A DNA stretch of 63,813 bases from Siccirubricoccus soli (GTDB lineage Bacteria > Pseudomonadota > Alphaproteobacteria > Acetobacterales > Acetobacteraceae): the NCBI RefSeq assembly GCF_024178315.1, contig NZ_JAMZIK010000101.1:1-63813 (forward strand). Reading direction: 5' to 3'. The translations under genes were made by a program, and so were the position numbers. This document shows positions 1-8,204 of the stretch, in pieces (the stretch's first letter is position 1; each line of letters opens with the position of its first letter). A model generated the notes under the pieces. It saw only the letters and a list, made by a program, of their open reading frames with translations. It was not told where the DNA came from and searched no databases.

Positions 1-137
1 CTGCCAAGGGCCGGAAGGCCCTTGGAACCCCTGAGTCGGCAGGCTGCACCTGCGCGCTCCAAACTCATGGTTTCCAAAGGCCCTTCGGCCTTTGGCGGGG
101 TGAGCCCGAGAGGGGCGGCGCCCCTCTCGGAGGGAGG
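1..137. repeat. GC-rich palindromic mosaic, copy 1
   Basis: Intergenic stretch made of short inverted repeats. An arm of the CCAAGGG/CCCTTGG type lies near positions 3-24, a related CCAAAGG/CCTTTGG hairpin near 75-96, and a GAGAGGGGCGGCGCCCCTCTC hairpin lies just before the ribosome binding site of the first gene. The same modules recur at about nine other places in the window, usually after gene 3' ends. The gene this copy would follow lies outside the window. Confidence 0.7.
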
Positions 138-142
138 TTGTC

Positions 143-1366
143 ATGGGTGAATACTTCGACGCCCTGGAAACCCGCAGCGCCGACGAACGCGACGCCGCCC
201 TCGCCGCCGCGCTGCCGCGCCAGGTCGCGCATGCCAAGGCGAGCACGCCGCACTATGCGCGCCTGCTGGCGGATGCCGATCCCACCACGCCGCTCGCCAT
301 GCTGCCCGTCACCCGCAAATCTGCCCTCATCGCCCGGCAGGCCAGCGATCCGCCCTTCGGCGGCGTCGTCGCCGCGCCCTTCGCCTCGCTGGCGCGCGTC
401 TTCGCCTCCCCGGGCCCGCTGCACGAGCCGGAGGGCGCCGGCCCGGATTACTGGCGCTATGCCCGCGCCCTCTTCGCCACCGGCCTCCGCGGCGGCGAGC
501 TGCTGCATAATTGCTTCGCCTACCACTTCACCCCGGCCGGCAGCATGCTGGAAGGCGGCGCCCGCGCGCTTGGCTGCCCGGTCTTCCCCGCCGGCACCGG
601 CAATACGGAGGCCCAGGCCCGCGCCGCCGCCCAGCTTCGCCCGCGCTGCTACAGCGGCACGCCGGATTTCCTGAAGACCGTCCTGGAGAAGGGCGACGAG
701 CTCGGCCTCGACCTCTCCTCGCTCAGGCTCGGCCATGTCACCGGCGGCGCCTACCTGCCCAGCCTGCGGGAATGGTATGCGGCGCGCGGGCTGACGGTGC
801 TGCAAAGCTACGGCACCGCCGATCTCGGCCTCATCGCCTATGAGAGCGAGGCGCGCGAGGGCCTCATCCTCGACGAGAGCATCATCCTCGAAATCGTCCG
901 GCCCGGCACCGGGGAGCCGGTGCCCGATGGGGAGGTGGGGGAGGTGGTCGTCACCACCCTCAACCCCGTCCATCCGCTCATCCGCTTCGCCACCGGCGAC
1001 CTCTCCGCCATCCTCCCCGGCACCTCGCCCTGCGGCCGCACCAACCGGCGCATCCGCGGCTGGATGGGCCGCGCCGACCAGGCGGCGAAGGTGCGCGGCA
1101 TGTTCGTCCGGCCGGAGCAGGTGGCGGAGCTGCTGCGCGCCGTCTCCGGCGTCACCAAGGCCCGCCTCGTCATCGCCCTGGAGGGCGAGCGCGACACCAT
1201 GACGCTGCGCGCCGAGGCCGCCGCGGCGGATGAAGCGCTGGTGGAACGCCTCGGCCTCGCCCTGCAATCCGTCACGCGCCTGCGCGGCGTGGTGGAGCTC
1301 GTCCCGCCCGGCAGCCTGCCGAATGACGGCAAGGTCATCGACGACACCCGCCCGGTCGCCGCCTGA
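143..1366 (+). CDS. phenylacetate-CoA ligase (PaaK)-like AMP-forming ligase
   Basis: 407-aa protein of the PaaK branch of adenylate-forming enzymes, which activate a carboxylate (typically aryl) to its CoA thioester via an acyl-AMP. Visible features are a YGTAD sequence at about residues 222-226 where PaaK has its adenylate-binding YG-S/T-E/D motif, a following RFATGDLS segment near residue 280, and the short C-terminal lid domain. It has no classical Ser/Gly-rich P-loop, which is seen in divergent PaaK-like proteins. A GGAGG sits 7 bases before the ATG. The stop overlaps the ATG of the next ligase gene (TGATG), so the two are translationally coupled. The exact acid used is unknown. Confidence 0.8.
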   Translation: MGEYFDALETRSADERDAALAAALPRQVAHAKASTPHYARLLADADPTTPLAMLPVTRKSALIARQASDPPFGGVVAAPFASLARVFASPGPLHEPEGAGPDYWRYARALFATGLRGGELLHNCFAYHFTPAGSMLEGGARALGCPVFPAGTGNTEAQARAAAQLRPRCYSGTPDFLKTVLEKGDELGLDLSSLRLGHVTGGAYLPSLREWYAARGLTVLQSYGTADLGLIAYESEAREGLILDESIILEIVRPGTGEPVPDGEVGEVVVTTLNPVHPLIRFATGDLSAILPGTSPCGRTNRRIRGWMGRADQAAKVRGMFVRPEQVAELLRAVSGVTKARLVIALEGERDTMTLRAEAAAADEALVERLGLALQSVTRLRGVVELVPPGSLPNDGKVIDDTRPVAA

Positions 1367-2988
1367 TGCTGCCCGCCGGCGACAGCTACGATTCCGTCCG
1401 CGCCGCCTTCCGCTGGCAGATCCCGTCGCGCTTCAATATCGGCGTGGCCTGCTGCGATGCCTGGGCGGATGGCAGCAACCGCCTGGCCCTGCTGCATCTC
1501 CGCGCCGATGGCCGGCTGGAGCCACTGAGCTTCGACGCGCTGAAAGCCGCCTCCAACCGCCTCGCCAATGCGCTGCGCGCCCAGGGCATCGCGCGCGGGG
1601 ACCGCATCGGCGTGCTGTTGCCGCAGGTGCCGGAAGCCGCCATCGCGCATCTCGCCGCCTACAAGCTCGGCGCCATCGCCGTGCCGCTCTTCCAGCTCTT
1701 CGGCGAGGATGCGCTGGAATACCGGCTGCGGGATTGCGGCGCCGCCGCCCTCGTCACGGACGCCACCGGCCTCGCCAAGCTGGCCGCCATCCGCGCCCGC
1801 CTGCCGGCGCTGCGCCTCATTCTCTCCGCCGATGGCGCGGCGGAGGGCGCGCTGGACCTGCACGGCCTGATGGCCTGCGCCAGCGACGCCTTCACCCCGG
1901 TGGATACCGCGGCCGACGACCCGGCGCTCATCATCTACACCTCCGGCACCACCGGCGCGCCGAAGGGGGCCCTGCATGCGCATCGCGTGCTGCTCGGTCA
2001 TCTGCCGGGGGTGGAGATGCCGCAGGAGCTGTTCCCCAAGCCCGGCGACCTGTTCTGGACACCGGCCGACTGGGCCTGGATCGGCGGGTTGCTGGACGTG
2101 CTGCTGCCCAGCCTGTTCCATGGCGTGCCGGTGCTGGCGCATCGCATGGCAAAATTCGACCCCGATTTCGCCTTCCGCCTGATGGCGGAGCACGGCGTGC
2201 GCAACGCCTTCCTGCCGCCCACCGCGCTGAAGCTACTGCGCGGCGCCCCGCCGGCCCCCGGGCTGCGGCTGCGCAGCATCGGCAGCGGCGGGGAGACGCT
2301 GGGGGCGGAGCTGCTGGATTGGGGGCGCGCCACCTTCGGCTGCGCCATCAACGAATTCTACGGCCAGACGGAATGCAATTTGGTCGTCAGCAATTGCTCG
2401 ACGCTCATGCCCATCCGCCCTGGCCGCATGGGCCGTCCCGTGCCGGGGCATGCGGTGGCGGTGCTCGACGCCGCCGGCCGCCCCCTGCCGCCGGGCGAGG
2501 CCGGCACCGTCGCCATCCGCCGCCCGGACCCGGTGATGTTCCTCGGCTATTGGAACAATCCGGAGGCCACCGCGGCGAAGTTCATCGGCGACTGGCTCCT
2601 CACCGGCGACCAGGCGGTGCTGGAGGAGGATGGCTATCTCCGCTTCCTCGGCCGGGATGACGATGTCATCACCTCCGCCGGCTACCGCATCGGCCCGGGG
2701 GAGATCGAGGATTGCCTGACGGCGCACCCGGCGGTGGCGATGGCGGCGGTGATCGGCCTGCCTGACGCGCTGCGGACGGAAATCGTCACCGCAATCATCG
2801 TGCCGAAGCCTGGCATCGTGCCGGATGCGGCGCTGGCGGCCGAGCTGCAGGCGCATGTGCGGCAGCGCGTCGCCGGCCATGCCTATCCGCGTCGGGTGGA
2901 GTTCGTGGAGGCGCTGCCGCTGACCGCGACGGGCAAGATCATGCGTGGGGCGCTGCGGCGGCAATTCTCGGGGGGCGCTGCCCCCTGA
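1366..2988 (+). CDS. acyl-CoA synthetase, acetyl-CoA-synthetase-like (AMP-forming)
   Basis: 540-aa cytoplasmic ANL-superfamily ligase. It carries the P-loop IIYTSGTTGAPKG at about residues 188-200, the FYGQTECN motif near 331-338, the LLTGD aspartate near 411-415, the GRDDDVI hinge near 428-434, and a C-terminal TATGKIMR with the catalytic lysine near 524, so both half-reactions should be intact. The overall pattern matches acetyl/propionyl/medium-chain acyl-CoA synthetases rather than fatty-acid FadD. It is coupled to the upstream PaaK-like gene by a one-base overlap. Its last five residues and stop codon lie in a palindromic repeat (GGGGGC-GCT-GCCCCC at 2971-2985), so a mobile palindrome has probably replaced the native C-terminus. 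Confidence 0.88.
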   Translation: MLPAGDSYDSVRAAFRWQIPSRFNIGVACCDAWADGSNRLALLHLRADGRLEPLSFDALKAASNRLANALRAQGIARGDRIGVLLPQVPEAAIAHLAAYKLGAIAVPLFQLFGEDALEYRLRDCGAAALVTDATGLAKLAAIRARLPALRLILSADGAAEGALDLHGLMACASDAFTPVDTAADDPALIIYTSGTTGAPKGALHAHRVLLGHLPGVEMPQELFPKPGDLFWTPADWAWIGGLLDVLLPSLFHGVPVLAHRMAKFDPDFAFRLMAEHGVRNAFLPPTALKLLRGAPPAPGLRLRSIGSGGETLGAELLDWGRATFGCAINEFYGQTECNLVVSNCSTLMPIRPGRMGRPVPGHAVAVLDAAGRPLPPGEAGTVAIRRPDPVMFLGYWNNPEATAAKFIGDWLLTGDQAVLEEDGYLRFLGRDDDVITSAGYRIGPGEIEDCLTAHPAVAMAAVIGLPDALRTEIVTAIIVPKPGIVPDAALAAELQAHVRQRVAGHAYPRRVEFVEALPLTATGKIMRGALRRQFSGGAAP

Positions 2989-3128
2989 AACCCCCGCCGG
3001 CCCCCGGTGTGAGTCGGCAGGCTGAACCGGCAGACTCGCACCGGGGTCCGGGGGGTGGTCCACCCCCCGGCGGAGGTGCAGGAGGCAGCGCCTCCTGCCG
3101 GGGCTCCGGGGGCGGAGCCCCCGGACTC
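2966..3128. repeat. GC-rich palindromic mosaic, copy 2
   Basis: Series of short palindromes beginning inside the stop region of the preceding ligase gene: GGGGGC/GCCCCC (2971-2985), a core ACCGGGGTCCGGGG... ending CCCCGG (about 3041-3072), GGAGGC/GCCTCC (near 3080-3100) and GGGGGC/GCCCCC (near 3106-3124). All are strong RNA hairpins without U-runs. They may work as 3' stabilisers or weak terminators. Confidence 0.7.
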
Positions 3129-3190
3129 GCCCCACGCCGAAATCGGTGCAGAATGCGGAAAACCGCGGGGGGGAACACGGCGTGGCCGAG

Positions 3191-4351
3191 ATGCACTCAT
3201 CTTCCTTGCTGGCCGCCGCGCGGCGCCTCGCCCCCCTGGTCCGCGCCGCCGCGCCCGAGGCCGAGCGCCTCCGCCGCTGCCCGCCCGACCTGGCCCAGGC
3301 CCTGACCGAGGCCGGCCTCTTCCAACTCTATCTCCCCCGCGCCCTGGGCGGGCCGGAGCTCGCGCCGCTCGAGGCCTTCGAGGTGGTGGAGGAGATCTCC
3401 CGCGCCGATGGCTCGGTCGGCTGGTGCCTCATGCTGGCCGCCGCCATGTCGCTGAACGTCGCCCGCCTGCCGCTGGAGGCGGGGCGGGAGCTGGCCGGCA
3501 CGCCCGCCGATTACCGCGGCGCCGGCTCCGCCCGCTCCGGCGGCCGCGCCGTCGCGGTGCCGGGCGGGTATCGCGTCACCGGCCGCTGGAATTTCGCCAG
3601 CGGCATCGACCATGCGCGCTGGCTCTACGCCACCTGCACCGAGATGGCGGGCGAGGCGCCGCGCCTGACCGCCGCCGGCAAGCCGCAGCTTCGCGCCCTC
3701 TGGATTCCGAAGGCGCAGGTCACGGTGATCGACACCTGGCATGTGATGGGCATGCGCGGCACCGGCAGCCAGGATGTCGCGGTGGAGGATGTCTTCGTCC
3801 CCGCGCATCTCAGTACCCCGTCGGATGCGCCGCCGGCGCTGACCACGCCACTCTACCACCCGCGCGCCTGGCAATGCGTCACCTGGACCGTCTCCGCCGC
3901 CAATGCCCTTGGCATCGCCCGCGGTGCCATCGAGGCACTGATGGCGCTGGCCGGCAGCGAAGCCTCCACCATGAACACCCAGCTCCTGCGTGACCGTCCC
4001 GCGGTGCAGGCCCGGCTGGGGGAGGCGGAGGCGATCGTGCAGGCGGCGCGGGCCTATGTGGTTGCCGCCATCGGCCGGCTCTGGGCGGTGGTGAGCGAAG
4101 GGCGGGACCCGGGCGATGCCGAGATCGCCCAGGCGCGGCTGGCCATCACCCACGCCATGCATGAATCGGTGCGGGCGGTGGACAAGCTGTTCCACGTCGC
4201 CGGGACCAATGCCATCTATGCCAGCCTGCCGCTGGAGCGCGCCTTCCGCGACCTGCATGTGGTGGTGCAGCACGGCGCCGCGCTGCCGCAGTATTTCGAG
4301 AGCGCGGGCAAGGTGCTGCTTGGCCTGCGGCCGAGCGATCCGGGCTGGTAG
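3191..4351 (+). CDS. acyl-CoA dehydrogenase family flavoprotein (HsaA/HpaB-like oxygenase branch)
   Basis: 386-aa protein, using the ATG at 3191 that begins MHSSSLL; a GTG at 3183 and an ATG at 3146 are possible alternatives. It has the acyl-CoA dehydrogenase fold: an N-terminal helical domain, a middle beta domain with the phrase GYRVTGRWNFASGID, and MGMRGTGSQDV followed by VEDVFVP, then a four-helix C-terminal domain. These features fit the branch that contains two-component flavin-dependent monooxygenases and desulfurization enzymes (HsaA, DszC) as well as true dehydrogenases. It follows the two CoA ligases on the same strand, so a joint role in breakdown of an aromatic or organic acid is possible. 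The substrate cannot be told. Confidence 0.8.
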   Translation: MHSSSLLAAARRLAPLVRAAAPEAERLRRCPPDLAQALTEAGLFQLYLPRALGGPELAPLEAFEVVEEISRADGSVGWCLMLAAAMSLNVARLPLEAGRELAGTPADYRGAGSARSGGRAVAVPGGYRVTGRWNFASGIDHARWLYATCTEMAGEAPRLTAAGKPQLRALWIPKAQVTVIDTWHVMGMRGTGSQDVAVEDVFVPAHLSTPSDAPPALTTPLYHPRAWQCVTWTVSAANALGIARGAIEALMALAGSEASTMNTQLLRDRPAVQARLGEAEAIVQAARAYVVAAIGRLWAVVSEGRDPGDAEIAQARLAITHAMHESVRAVDKLFHVAGTNAIYASLPLERAFRDLHVVVQHGAALPQYFESAGKVLLGLRPSDPGW

Positions 4352-4526
4352 GGCGCCACGCGGCTGCACGAGATGGCCCGCGCGGCGCAGAGACGGCCGT
4401 GACGCTGGGCCGCCCCAGGCGCTGCGCATGATCGGCGGCGCCCAGGCCGTGGCGGGGTTGCGCATGACAGCCAGCGGGGCAGCGGCGGGCGCCGCCGCCA
4501 GAATCCGTCCTCGCAATGCCTTGCCG

Positions 4527-4554
4527 GGACAATACTCGCGGATTCGTGATAATA
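4527..4554 (+). promoter_or_regulatory. candidate sigma-70 promoter of PEP-CTERM gene
   Basis: GGGACA at 4527-4532 and GATAAT at 4549-4554 are separated by 16 bases, within the AT-richest part of the gap. The -10 box is good and the -35 box is weak. It would give a leader of about 130 bases before the ATG at 4693. Confidence 0.35.
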
Positions 4555-4643
4555 TTAGAAGAAGTCGGGAAAAATTACACCTCGACCTTCTCACGGGGAG
4601 GCGAGGCATAACTACAGTAATTTAGGATCTGGTATCAGAATTG

Positions 4644-4686
4644 CTCCTCTCCCCGCGGTGGCGACATGCCACCGGATCGCGAGGAG
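4644..4686 (+). promoter_or_regulatory. leader hairpin able to hide the ribosome binding site
   Basis: CTCCTC at 4644-4649 is complementary to the Shine-Dalgarno GAGGAG at 4681-4686. Between them lies a second perfect stem, CGGTGGC (4656-4662) with GCCACCG (4668-4674) and a 5-base loop. Together they form a nested hairpin with the ribosome binding site in its outer stem, which suggests control of translation. This is read from sequence only. Confidence 0.4.
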
Positions 4687-4692
4687 AACATC

Positions 4693-5286
4693 ATGAAGTC
4701 TTGTACCAACTGGCTCGCGGCAGGGCTCTTTGCCGCCGTCGCAGCAATCGCCACGCCGAGCGCCGCGGACATCATCCCCTTCGCGGACACCATCAGCGGC
4801 GGGCCGCATGGCCATCTGATCGTGCAGGGCACGCCCTTCAGCTACACGCACAACATCAATGACAGCATCGACATCGTCACCGACACCATCGCGGAGGCCA
4901 AGCTGGCCATCGTCCTGCAGGATCAGGGCGGGGGCGAACGCGTCGAGGTGCGCTTCAACCTCGGCAGCTTCCTCGCCTTCGCCAACAACGTTTCGAACCC
5001 CGGCCAGACCTTCAACTTCGACCTCGGCACCCTGGCCGGCAGCATCATCGTGGCGCTGCAGCAGACGGGCCTGCTCGACGTGACGCTCCAGGTTCTGGGG
5101 CAGGGGGGCCAGACCAACGCGGATGTCCTGTTCTCCAGCTCCACGCTGACCGGCTTCGCCGAGCGGGTCAGCGTGCCGGAGCCAGCCTCGCTCGCCCTGC
5201 TGGGCGCCGGCCTGCTCGCCCTCGGCGTCGGCAGCCGCTGGCGGAGGCCGGCCGCCACCGGGCCGGCGCTGTCCAGCGCCGACTGA
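4693..5286 (+). CDS. PEP-CTERM sorting domain-containing secreted protein
   Basis: 197-aa exported protein. The start is the ATG at 4693, 6 bases after GAGGAG. It has a signal peptide (residues 1 to about 25, ending near PSAAD), a body of about 140 residues rich in beta-forming segments with no recognised enzyme motif, and a C-terminal VPEPASLALLGAGLLALG followed by basic residues (SRWRR). That is the PEP-CTERM tripartite anchor cut and processed by exosortase, so the protein is probably displayed at the surface or in exopolysaccharide. No exosortase is in the window. It stands alone, with its own promoter-like leader. Confidence 0.85.
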   Translation: MKSCTNWLAAGLFAAVAAIATPSAADIIPFADTISGGPHGHLIVQGTPFSYTHNINDSIDIVTDTIAEAKLAIVLQDQGGGERVEVRFNLGSFLAFANNVSNPGQTFNFDLGTLAGSIIVALQQTGLLDVTLQVLGQGGQTNADVLFSSSTLTGFAERVSVPEPASLALLGAGLLALGVGSRWRRPAATGPALSSAD

Positions 5287-5507
5287 AGCCAGGGACGAGC
5301 GTCGTCATGGCGTGGCCTCGCGCGGTCGGCTGCAGGGCCGCACTGGCCGGGCGCCCTCGACGCAACCGAGCTGGCGGCGCCGGCATGCGGCACCGCGCCG
5401 GAGATGCGGCGCATCCTGCAGGCAGGAGGCCAGAATGGCCTCCGGCGCCTTCCCTTCCGCAGCAGGACATCCGACCGGTGACGTCACTGGGCCGGCCGTT
5501 GTTGGCC
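5287..5507. other. intergenic sequence without a recognised gene
   Basis: About 220 bases between the convergent PEP-CTERM gene and the 105-bp repeat. Short open frames exist on both strands but show no codon bias, start signal or known motif. Confidence 0.5.
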
Positions 5508-5612
5508 TAGAGCGTTTTCGGTTTACATGCGGGCACCGAAAGCGATCTACGCCTTTGTTTGCAGAGCAGATTCACGCCTTCGGGCGATGCCGCCCTACGG
5601 CGATCTGCTCTA
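5508..5612 (-). repeat. 105-bp double-hairpin element, subfamily A copy 1
   Basis: Exactly 105 bases bounded by TAGAGC and GCTCTA. Two successive hairpins: TAGAGCG-TTTTCGGTTTAC pairs with the CACCGAAA segment, and AGAGCAGAT pairs with ATCTGCTCT around a CGCC/GGCG stem, joined by a GCCTTTGTTTGC spacer. It is nearly identical to the reverse complement of 27245-27349. Its last bases (CTA on this strand) provide the TAG stop codon of the DUF2585 gene. It may serve as a bidirectional terminator between two converging genes. Confidence 0.85.
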
Positions 5613-6197
5613 GCCCGCCTGCCACTCCTTCACCGCCTGTACGGGCCAGAGCAGCATCAGCACGTTCAGCGTCAGGTTGTCACGGATCGCCACCAGCGCC
5701 AGCAGCTCCAGCCCCACAGCCAGCGCCACCGCGGCCCGGACGGGCAGCCGCGCCGCCAGCGCGAAGCCGGCCAGGGTGAACAGCATGTCGAAGACGGAGT
5801 TCAGCACGCTGTCGCCCTCATAGCCCTGGGCGATAGTCCCCGCGCGGTAGCGCTCGATCACCCAGGGGCTGTTCTCCACCAGCTCCCAGGCGATCTCGAC
5901 GCCGAGCGCGATGAGCGCCCGCGCACCGAGGGAGAGCCGCGGCGCCAGCCAGGAGAGCGCGGCGTAGAAGAGCAGCCCATGGACGATGTGGGAGGGCGTG
6001 TACCAATCCGCGATGTGCTGGGAATTCTCCGGCCCCAGCGCATCGCCTTCCCACAGCTTCACCGTGCCGCAGCGGCAGATGGCCGGCCGGCCCATGGCGC
6101 GCTCCAGCCGCGCCGCGGCGGCCAGCAGCAGCAGGCCGGGGAAGAGGTAGCGCAGCCGGTGCCGCAGGATAGCCGCGGGGCCCCGCCAGCGCCTCAC
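5610..6197 (-). CDS. DUF2585 (UPF0314) family inner-membrane protein
   Basis: 195-aa integral membrane protein. The start is the GTG at 6197, which overlaps the TGA of the upstream phosphorylase gene (GTGA), so the two are coupled. Several hydrophobic spans are visible. Family landmarks are GRPAICRCG, WEGDALGPENSQHIADWYTPSH in the first half, EIAWELVEN in the middle and DNLTLNVLMLLWP near the end. The function of DUF2585 is not established. Conserved His, Trp and Asn residues at the periplasmic or cytoplasmic face suggest an enzyme or channel, but that is inference. The stop codon lies inside a 105-bp repeat. Confidence 0.8.
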   Translation of the reverse strand: MRRWRGPAAILRHRLRYLFPGLLLLAAAARLERAMGRPAICRCGTVKLWEGDALGPENSQHIADWYTPSHIVHGLLFYAALSWLAPRLSLGARALIALGVEIAWELVENSPWVIERYRAGTIAQGYEGDSVLNSVFDMLFTLAGFALAARLPVRAAVALAVGLELLALVAIRDNLTLNVLMLLWPVQAVKEWQAG

Positions 6198-7081
6198 GCC
6201 GCGCGCAGCACCCGCCCGGCCACCGCATCCAGCTTCTGCAGCAGCGCCGGGTCGCGCTTCTCCGGCGCGGTGATGATGGCATGGTCCAGCGCCCGGTCGC
6301 AGCCGGCGGGGCAAAGGCCGCGTGGCTTGCCCAGCTCCGGCACCACCGCCTTCACCAGTGCCTTCGCCTTGTCGGCATTGCCGAGCAGCACCTTCACCAC
6401 CTGGTCCACCGTCACATGGTCATGGTCGGGGTGCCAGCAATCGAAGTCGGTCACCATGGCGACCGTCGCGTAGCAGAGCTCCGCCTCCCGGGCGAGCTTC
6501 GCCTCCGGCATGTTGGTCATGCCGATGACGCTGCAGCCCCACTGCCGGTACAGCTCGCTCTCCGCCTTGGTGGAGAATTGCGGGCCCTCCATGACGAGAT
6601 AGGTGCCGCCCCGCGTCACCGGCAGGCCGAGCCCCCTGGCCGCGCCCTCCAGCGCATCGCCGAGCCGCGGGCAGACCGGATGGGCGACCGAGACATGCGC
6701 GACACAGCCCGTGCCGAAGAAGCTCTTCTCCCGGGCGAAGGTGCGGTCGATGAACTGGTCCACGATGACGAAATGGCCGGGCGGGAGATCCTCCCGCAGC
6801 GAGCCGACGGCGGAGAGGGAGAGGATCTCGGTGACGCCGGCGCGCTTCAGCGCGTCGATATTGGCGCGGTAGTTCAGGGCGGAGGGCGGCGTCGGATGGC
6901 CGCGGCCGTGGCGCGGCAGGAAGACGCAGCGCACCCCGGCCAGCCGGCCGAAGAGCAGCTCATCCGAGGGCTCGCCCCAGGGGGTGAAGACGCGGCGCCA
7001 TTCCCGCTCCTCGAGGCCGTCGATGTCGTAGAGGCCGGAGCCGCCGATCAGGCCGATGACGGGTTCGATAAGCTCTGGCAT
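6194..7081 (-). CDS. mtnP: S-methyl-5'-thioadenosine phosphorylase
   Basis: 295-aa cytosolic enzyme of the PNP/MTAP family that splits methylthioadenosine with phosphate to adenine and methylthioribose-1-phosphate, the first salvage step of the polyamine by-product. Evidence: GLIGGSGLYDIDG at residues 8-20, the phosphate site FLPRHGRGH near 53-61, NYRANIDALK near 70, MEGPQFSTKAE near 170-180, the substrate-binding MTNMPEAKLA, and TDFDCW with the adenine-selective aspartate. The ATG at 7081 has AGGAG upstream. An ATGCC repeat just before makes other starts unlikely. It forms an operon with the DUF2585 gene. No other mtn gene is nearby. Confidence 0.93.
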   Translation of the reverse strand: MPELIEPVIGLIGGSGLYDIDGLEEREWRRVFTPWGEPSDELLFGRLAGVRCVFLPRHGRGHPTPPSALNYRANIDALKRAGVTEILSLSAVGSLREDLPPGHFVIVDQFIDRTFAREKSFFGTGCVAHVSVAHPVCPRLGDALEGAARGLGLPVTRGGTYLVMEGPQFSTKAESELYRQWGCSVIGMTNMPEAKLAREAELCYATVAMVTDFDCWHPDHDHVTVDQVVKVLLGNADKAKALVKAVVPELGKPRGLCPAGCDRALDHAIITAPEKRDPALLQKLDAVAGRVLRAA

Positions 7082-7111
7082 GGCATGCTCCTGCGACGAT
7101 CGGGGTGCTTC

Positions 7112-7121
7112 TAGAGCAGAT
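7112..7121 (+). repeat. short remnant matching one end of the 105-bp element
   Basis: TAGAGCAGAT, identical to the first ten bases of the 105-bp repeat consensus, in the 67 bases between two divergent genes. It is too short to be certain; it may be a worn-down element or chance. Confidence 0.3.
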
Positions 7122-7148
7122 ATGGCCCCGATGCAGCAGGAGGCGAGG

Positions 7149-8204
7149 ATGCAGGGGGACGCGGCGCCACGGGTCAGCGTGCTGATGACCACCTGGAACG
7201 GCGCCGCGAGCATCCGGGCCAGCATCGCCAGCATCCTCGGCCAGAGCTGTCCGGACTTCGAGCTGGTGGTGGTGGATGACGGCTCCACCGACGGCACGGC
7301 GGAGATCCTGGCGGGGATCGGCGATCCGCGGCTGCGCGTGCTGCGGCCGGGGCGCAACCTCGGCATCGTCGGCGCCCGCAACCATGGCTTCGCCGCCTGT
7401 CGGGGAGAGTATCTGGCGGTGCTGGACCATGACGATCTGGCGCATCCGGCGCGGCTGGCGCGGCAGCTGGCGCATCTGGAGGCGCATCCGGAGATCGCCT
7501 TCCTCGGCACCGCGGTGGAGATCATGGCGGCGGATGGCCGGCGGCGAGAGGCGGAGGCGCCGCCGGGGCGGACGCCGCTGCTGCTGCGCTGGGCGCTGCT
7601 GGTGGACAACCCCTTCACCTGGTCATCCATGATGTTCCGCATGGCGGCGCTGCGGCGTCTGACCGTCTTCCTGCGGCCGGAGGCGGAGTATGCGGATGAT
7701 TTCGACCTCTATCACCGCCTGCTGGCGGCGGGGGAGCCGGGGCGGCTGGCGGAGGTGCTGACGACCTATCGCTGGCACGCCACCAACACCACCCACGCGG
7801 CGGCGGCGGCGCTGACCGCACGGGCGGCGGCGGTGCTGGCGGCCGCCTATCGTCCCTGGCTGGGGGAGGGGGCGGAGGCAGCGGCGCGGCTGGCGGTGCG
7901 CCACCTCTCCGACCGCAAGCCGGTGCGGGAGGCCACGACCCTGCTGGCGCTGGGGGAGGTGCTGGAAGCGCTGCTGGCAGGGTTCGCGGCCGGGCTGGCG
8001 CCGGCGGATCGCGCCGCGGTGACGCAGGCGGCCGGCCGGCTCTGGTGGCGCGTGGTGCGGGCGGCGGCGCGGTCCGGCCAGCCCTGGCTGCTGCGGCACT
8101 GGCCGGCGGCGCCGGCGCTGGCGGCGGGGTTCCGGCCAGGGGCAGGGGAGGTGACGGCCGCCGCGGCCATCGGCCTATTGCGCGCGCTGCGCCGCCCGGG
8201 CTGA
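7149..8204 (+). CDS. glycosyltransferase family 2
   Basis: 351-aa GT-A fold transferase. The start is the ATG at 7149, 5 bases after AGGAGG; ATGs at 7122 and 7131 are in frame but lack this signal. Motifs: VSVLMTTWNGAASI at the nucleotide-binding N-terminus, VVDDGSTDGT, then LDHDD as the DxD-type metal site near residue 94. The acceptor domain contains FRMAALRR and the acidic DDFDLYHRL motif usual for GT2 enzymes. The last 130 residues are alanine- and arginine-rich helix of unknown role. It probably adds a sugar to a surface glycan. It is divergent from mtnP and not in a visible glycan cluster. Confidence 0.85.
   Translation: MQGDAAPRVSVLMTTWNGAASIRASIASILGQSCPDFELVVVDDGSTDGTAEILAGIGDPRLRVLRPGRNLGIVGARNHGFAACRGEYLAVLDHDDLAHPARLARQLAHLEAHPEIAFLGTAVEIMAADGRRREAEAPPGRTPLLLRWALLVDNPFTWSSMMFRMAALRRLTVFLRPEAEYADDFDLYHRLLAAGEPGRLAEVLTTYRWHATNTTHAAAAALTARAAAVLAAAYRPWLGEGAEAAARLAVRHLSDRKPVREATTLLALGEVLEALLAGFAAGLAPADRAAVTQAAGRLWWRVVRAAARSGQPWLLRHWPAAPALAAGFRPGAGEVTAAAAIGLLRALRRPG

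Larger units (their letters stand above)
4352..4692. other. intergenic region with AT-richer leader
   Basis: 341 bases with no supported gene. The first half is ordinary GC-rich sequence. About 4530-4650 is markedly AT-richer than anything nearby and holds the putative promoter and leader structure of the PEP-CTERM gene. Confidence 0.6.

Noticed and set aside
65-1267. Long minus-strand open frame opposite the PaaK-like gene
   Set aside because: Gly/Ala/Arg-rich shadow of a high-GC gene; the plus strand has ligase motifs and a ribosome site.
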